This document shows, one piece after another, positions 60,327 through 64,000 of a stretch of 64,000 nucleotides of DNA. The notes under the pieces were generated by a model. That model was given only the letters and a program-made list of their open reading frames with translations, was not told the origin of the DNA and did not search any database. The stretch spans positions 317,312 through 381,311 of the forward strand of contig JAFYOP010000004.1 of NCBI GenBank assembly GCA_017547885.1, read 5' to 3'. The stretch is from Clostridia bacterium. GTDB taxonomy: Bacteria > Bacillota > Clostridia > Christensenellales > CAG-138. Made by a program: the position numbers and the translations under genes. Every line of letters starts with the position of its first letter. Within the stretch, counting starts at the first letter, position 1.

Positions 60327-61532
60327 ATGAAACACAATACCGCCATACTCGATATTGGAAGCTCCAAAGTCATATGCCTTATATGCAGCGCAGAGGGAAG
60401 GGACAGCATAACCGTCCGTGGCGCAGGCGTAAAGGAGTACGATGGCTTTGTGGGCAATCGATTTGTGGATGAGCAGCAGTTTGCCAACGCTGTGGTGGAT
60501 TCCATCGCAATGGCAGAAGGTGAGGCTCGTATCCGCATAAAGGATCTTTCTGTTGGTGTGCCCGCTTCATTTTCAAAGCTGGTGCTGCAGGAAGGCAGTG
60601 CGGAGGTGACTTCCCGATCAGGAAGGATCACGGCAGACACAATAGACGATCTTATCAACGATTCTCTTTCCTTTGAATATCCTGCGGGCTTTGAGCTTAT
60701 GCACTCCACCCCTGTGGAGTTTAACACCGGAGAGACCGTCACCTCAGAGCCACCCATAGGAAATACCGCAGACAGCGTTTCTGCTACTGTATCCCACGTG
60801 TTTGTGGATTCCGCCTTTAAGCGGGTGGTATCCGATGCGCTGGACAGGGCGGGGCTTGCCGCAGACATGTACATAAACGTGCCGCTGTCTTCATCTATGT
60901 TTGTCATACCCGAAAAGGAACGCACCGACTGCGCAGTGCTGATAGACGTTGGAGCAAAGCAGACGGATATCAGCCTTATAAGGGGTTCTGCCCTTATCGC
61001 ATGCGAAACGCTGGCCATAGGCGGTGCGAATTTTGCGGGAGATATAGCATACGGCCTGCGCATTCCAAACACGGCCGCGGAAAACGTAAAGCGCAGATAT
61101 GTTTATTCGCTGGACTATCAGGACAGTATCGACATAATCCGCATAGAGGGCCGCGGAGCGCTGAGAGTGGAGCACGCGGTAATACAATACATAATCGAAG
61201 AACGTACCAAACAGCTTGCATCGCATATTTTGGCCCTGATGAAGGAAATGGGCGTAAATATGAAAGGCAAGCCACCCATATACCTTACCGGCGGCGGCAT
61301 AGCCCTTATGCGGGGCAGCTGCGAATATCTTGAGAAGCTTATCGGCGCACCCATAAAGGTACGCATGCCCTGGATGCCCAGGCTGTCCTCTCCAAATTAC
61401 GCAAGCGCATTTTCCGTTATGGATTTTGTAATGCATGCGGATGATGAGGATAACGTTGGCAGATTGGTGGGTATGGTAGCGGAGAGCAAATTCATCAAAA
61501 AACTCAAAGGGCTGTTTGAAAGCGGCAGATAA
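60327..61532 (+). CDS. ftsA: Division ATPase FtsA
   Basis: Actin-like protein that tethers FtsZ to the membrane. The 401 residues show phosphate 1 loop ILDIGSSKV at the N-terminus, the inserted 1C (SHS2) region around 80-165, phosphate 2 loop [15 protein letters not shown] and the adenosine loop [12 protein letters not shown]. The last 16 residues ([16 protein letters not shown]) are a good amphipathic membrane-targeting helix. Sequence is divergent from classical FtsA, but position before ftsZ supports it. The start follows TATGGAGGAAGA. Confidence 0.92.
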   Translation: MKHNTAILDIGSSKVICLICSAEGRDSITVRGAGVKEYDGFVGNRFVDEQQFANAVVDSIAMAEGEARIRIKDLSVGVPASFSKLVLQEGSAEVTSRSGRITADTIDDLINDSLSFEYPAGFELMHSTPVEFNTGETVTSEPPIGNTADSVSATVSHVFVDSAFKRVVSDALDRAGLAADMYINVPLSSSMFVIPEKERTDCAVLIDVGAKQTDISLIRGSALIACETLAIGGANFAGDIAYGLRIPNTAAENVKRRYVYSLDYQDSIDIIRIEGRGALRVEHAVIQYIIEERTKQLASHILALMKEMGVNMKGKPPIYLTGGGIALMRGSCEYLEKLIGAPIKVRMPWMPRLSSPNYASAFSVMDFVMHADDEDNVGRLVGMVAESKFIKKLKGLFESGR

Positions 61533-61549
61533 TTTTAGGAGGAAACAAT

Positions 61550-62806
61550 ATGCCTATCGGTCTTGAACTGGATTTTGAAAGGGGCAACCTGGCTCAGCTT
61601 AAAGTAGTTGGAGTTGGCGGTGCCGGCAATAACGCCGTAAACCGCATGATACAGTACGGCATTAAGGGCGTAGAGTTTATTTCTGTCAATACGGACAAGC
61701 AGGCCCTGTATCAGTCCCATGCAAATCAGAAAATTCAGATCGGCGAAAAGCTCACCAAGGGCCTTGGTGCAGGCGCTGATCCCGAAATAGGCCGCAGGGC
61801 CGCCGAGGAGAGCAAAGAGGCTATCTCTGAGGCCCTCAAGGGTGCAGACCTTGTGTTCATCACCGCCGGAATGGGCGGCGGCACAGGCACCGGCGCTGCT
61901 CCCGTGGTGGCAGAGTGTGCCAAGGAAATGGGCATACTGACTGTTGGCGTAGTTACCAAGCCTTTCGGTTTTGAGGGCAAGGTACGTATGAACAACGCCG
62001 TAAACGGCATTACCAACCTTAAGAGCAACGTAGACACCCTTATTTGCATACCCAATGATCGCCTGCTGGATACCGTTGGCAAGGTAAGCCTCACCGATGC
62101 TTTCCGTATTGCCGATGACGTTCTCCGTCAGGGCGTTCAGGGCATAAGCGACCTTATCGCCGTGCCCGCAATGGTAAATCTGGACTTTGCAGACGTTCGC
62201 ACCATAATGCGGGAGCGTGGTATGGCTCACATGGGCATCGGTATTGCCACCGGTGACAAGCGTGCAGCGGATGCCGCACGTCAGGCCGTGGTAAGTCCCC
62301 TCCTCGAAACCTCCATCAACGGCGCAAAGGGCGTACTGCTCAACATTACCGGTGGTTCTGACCTTGGCATACACGAAGTATCTGAGGCAGCCTCTATCAT
62401 TCAGGAATACGCCGATCCCGAGGCAAACATCATCTGGGGTGCCGGCATAGACGAAGAAATGGGCGAGGGTGTACGCATCACCGTTATCGCCACAGGCTTT
62501 GAGTCCGACAGCAGGGGCGGCTTTATGGGCCAGCCTCAGGCTCAGCCTGTTATTAACAGCGTTCCCACCCAGCCTGCACGCCGTCCCACCGTGGGCGAGG
62601 TAAAGGCTCAGGACGGCTGGAACAAGGCCGCGGACAAGCCCTTCTGGAGCGAGCCCCGCAAAAAGGCTCCTCAGTACACTCCCATAACCGAGGGCGAGGA
62701 AGTATCTGCTCCCTTTACCATGGATGACCTGCCCAAGCCTGACAAGGCTAACAATAACAATAATAATCTCAATATGCCTGCTTTTATGAGGCGTTCCAAG
62801 GACTAA
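61550..62806 (+). CDS. ftsZ: Division GTPase FtsZ
   Basis: Tubulin-like GTPase forming the Z-ring. The 418 residues show [13 protein letters not shown], the tubulin signature [13 protein letters not shown] (about 105-117), PFGFEGKVR, and the T7-loop [13 protein letters not shown] flexible linker with a run of Asn leads to the conserved tail [11 protein letters not shown], which binds FtsA and other partners. The start follows TTTTAGGAGGAAACAAT, 17 bp after ftsA. Confidence 0.98.
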   Translation: MPIGLELDFERGNLAQLKVVGVGGAGNNAVNRMIQYGIKGVEFISVNTDKQALYQSHANQKIQIGEKLTKGLGAGADPEIGRRAAEESKEAISEALKGADLVFITAGMGGGTGTGAAPVVAECAKEMGILTVGVVTKPFGFEGKVRMNNAVNGITNLKSNVDTLICIPNDRLLDTVGKVSLTDAFRIADDVLRQGVQGISDLIAVPAMVNLDFADVRTIMRERGMAHMGIGIATGDKRAADAARQAVVSPLLETSINGAKGVLLNITGGSDLGIHEVSEAASIIQEYADPEANIIWGAGIDEEMGEGVRITVIATGFESDSRGGFMGQPQAQPVINSVPTQPARRPTVGEVKAQDGWNKAADKPFWSEPRKKAPQYTPITEGEEVSAPFTMDDLPKPDKANNNNNNLNMPAFMRRSKD

Positions 62807-62814
62807 ACTCATAA

Positions 62815-62894
62815 GCGGGCACTGACCCGCCATACTCTTTTTTCAAAAAAGATAAGCGGGAAGGTGCTAAGGAAAACGCATCTTCCCGCTTTTT
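62815..62894 (+). terminator. Double terminator of the dcw cluster
   Basis: First stem GCGGG/CCCGC (62815-62830), followed 8 nt later by TTTTTT. Second stem AAGCGGGAAG (62854-62863) and CTTCCCGCTT (62882-62891), perfect over 10 bp with an 18-nt loop, then TTTG. Confidence 0.85.
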
Positions 62895-62936
62895 GTTTTA
62901 TAGAATATTCAAGCGATAAGAAAGGAATAGAATCAC

Positions 62937-63941
62937 ATGAAGATATTCATACCCGAAGGCTACAAACCAACAATGTCTCTGTATGAAACTCAGGACGCCA
63001 TAAGCTTTATCAAGCGCGAGTTTCAGGAAAGCCTTGCCCGCGCGCTGCACCTCAAGCGCGTATCCGCGCCCCTGTTCGTACAGCCCGAAAGCGGCCTTAA
63101 CGATAACCTGAACGGCTTTGAGCGTCCCGTTGGCTTTGATATCCCCTATACAAAAAAGGACGCTCAGGTAGTTCAGTCCCTTGCAAAGTGGAAACGCATG
63201 GCCCTCTATCGCTATGATTTCCACCCCGGCAATGGCCTGTATACCGATATGAACGCTATACGCCGCGATGAAGAGCTGGATAATCTCCACTCCATTTACG
63301 TTGACCAGTGGGACTGGGAAAAAGTCATAACTCCCGAGACCCGCAACATGGTAACCCTTGAGAATACCGTTCGCGCCATCGTGGGCTGCGTATGCAATAC
63401 CCTCGACATGCTTAAGGCACGCTATCCCTACATCGATACCAACCTTTGCCGTGAGGTGACTTTCATCACCTCTGAGGAACTGCTGCAAAGATATCCCGAC
63501 CTTACTCCCAAGCAGCGTGAGCAGGCTATCACCAAGGAATGCCGTACCGTATTTATCATAGGCATCGGCGGTAAGCTGTCCAATGGCGAAAAGCATGACG
63601 GCCGCTCTCCCGACTATGATGACTGGTCTATGAACGGTGATATACTGTTCTATGACGATGTGCTGGACTGCGCAATGGAGATATCCTCCATGGGTATCCG
63701 CGTAGATGCGGCAACTCTGGATAAGCAGCTGACCGCCGCAGGCTGTGATGACCGTCGCCAGCTTACCTACCATAAAATGATGCTGAACAACGAGCTGCCT
63801 CTTACCATAGGCGGCGGTATCGGCCAGTCCCGTCTGTGCATGCTGATGCTGGGCAAGGCTCACATCGGCGAGGTGCAGTCCTCTATCTGGGATGCGGAGA
63901 CCATTGACATCTGCGAAAAGGCGGGCATAACCCTGCTGTAA
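62937..63941 (+). CDS. asnA: Aspartate--ammonia ligase
   Basis: Makes asparagine from aspartate, ammonia and ATP; class II synthetase-like fold. The 334 residues match the family over their length: SFIKREFQESLARALHLKRVSAPLF, GLNDNLNGFERPVGFDIP, WKRMALYRYDFHPGNGLYTDMNAIRRDE, and LPLTIGGGIGQSRLCMLMLGKAHIGEVQ. The start follows AAGAAAGGAATAGAATCAC. It is a single gene between two terminators; no clear promoter was found. Confidence 0.97.
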   Translation: MKIFIPEGYKPTMSLYETQDAISFIKREFQESLARALHLKRVSAPLFVQPESGLNDNLNGFERPVGFDIPYTKKDAQVVQSLAKWKRMALYRYDFHPGNGLYTDMNAIRRDEELDNLHSIYVDQWDWEKVITPETRNMVTLENTVRAIVGCVCNTLDMLKARYPYIDTNLCREVTFITSEELLQRYPDLTPKQREQAITKECRTVFIIGIGGKLSNGEKHDGRSPDYDDWSMNGDILFYDDVLDCAMEISSMGIRVDAATLDKQLTAAGCDDRRQLTYHKMMLNNELPLTIGGGIGQSRLCMLMLGKAHIGEVQSSIWDAETIDICEKAGITLL

Positions 63942-63966
63942 AAAGCATAAAGCCACAAAACATAAC

Positions 63967-63996
63967 AAAGCCGTGCAGTTTTCTGCACGGCTTTTT
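63967..63996 (+). terminator. Terminator of asnA
   Basis: Perfect 12-bp stem AAAGCCGTGCAG (63967-63978) and CTGCACGGCTTT (63983-63994), loop TTTT, then TT. Confidence 0.92.
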
Positions 63997-64000
63997 GCGT

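Noticed and set aside
1..64000. CRISPR arrays, tRNA or rRNA genes, insertion sequences, prophage
   Set aside because: No repeat-spacer pattern, cloverleaf, transposase or phage gene was seen on either strand.

Overview
The window is a chromosomal segment of a Bacillota bacterium, most likely an anaerobic member of the Clostridia. The evidence is a PolC-type replicative polymerase, two T-box leaders, HPr kinase/phosphorylase, the tig-clpP-clpX-lonB-lonA-engB order, the sporulation-associated YtxC and LonB families, and a MurE with the meso-diaminopimelate signature DNPR. Base composition is moderate to high GC and fairly even. I see no insertion sequence, prophage, CRISPR array, tRNA or rRNA gene. 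Almost all genes lie on the + strand; thrS and one membrane protein (40905-41621) are the exceptions.

Layout. 1-2801: 3' part of polC. 2812-10927: a promoter, a leader hairpin and the classic translation operon rimP-nusA-rnpM-ylxQ-infB-rbfA-nrnA-truB-ribF. rpsO follows from its own promoter inside ribF. 11393-14568: a lipoprotein, an MBOAT acyltransferase and a DHHW/AlgX-like protein, probably an envelope polysaccharide O-acylation cassette. 14612-22079: MATE pump, ornithine cyclodeaminase-like enzyme, EamA transporter, shikimate dehydrogenase-like enzyme and a complete TRAP transporter. 22243-24802: gdhA and arcC. 24868-27093 (-): thrS behind a T-box and a perfect-consensus promoter. 27226-33081: ytxC, uvrC, a HAD phosphatase, hprK, a ROK glucokinase and a DUF212 protein. 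33096-34693: a lone trpB behind a tryptophan T-box. 34735-46770: degV, tig, clpP, clpX, an FAD oxidoreductase, lonB, lonA and engB. 46781-47888: a zinc-ribbon protein and a phosphoesterase. 48014-62894: the division and cell-wall (dcw) cluster mraZ-rsmH-ftsL-PBP-murE-mraY-murD-ftsW-murA-ftsQ-ftsA-ftsZ. asnA closes the window.

How it works together. Three blocks dominate: ribosome and translation-factor biogenesis, cytosolic proteolysis and folding, and peptidoglycan synthesis with division. The dcw cluster lacks murF, murG, murC, murB and ddl, so those steps must be encoded elsewhere. It is headed by a promoter overlapped by 10-bp-spaced MraZ boxes.

Most noteworthy signals. Two gaps inside the dcw cluster hold strong RNA-like structure that I cannot assign to a known family. 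Between mraY and murD is a three-way-junction RNA with a 12-bp closing stem and a U-tail. Between murD and ftsW are two tandem elements, each with a 16-19 bp basal stem containing G-U pairs and a 7-bp apical hairpin. Other points worth a second look are a likely ATT start codon on the TRAP binding-protein gene, loss of exonuclease catalytic residues in PolC, a seemingly compact threonine T-box, and a histone-H1-like tail on trigger factor. All calls were made by reading the sequence; no database search or folding program was run.
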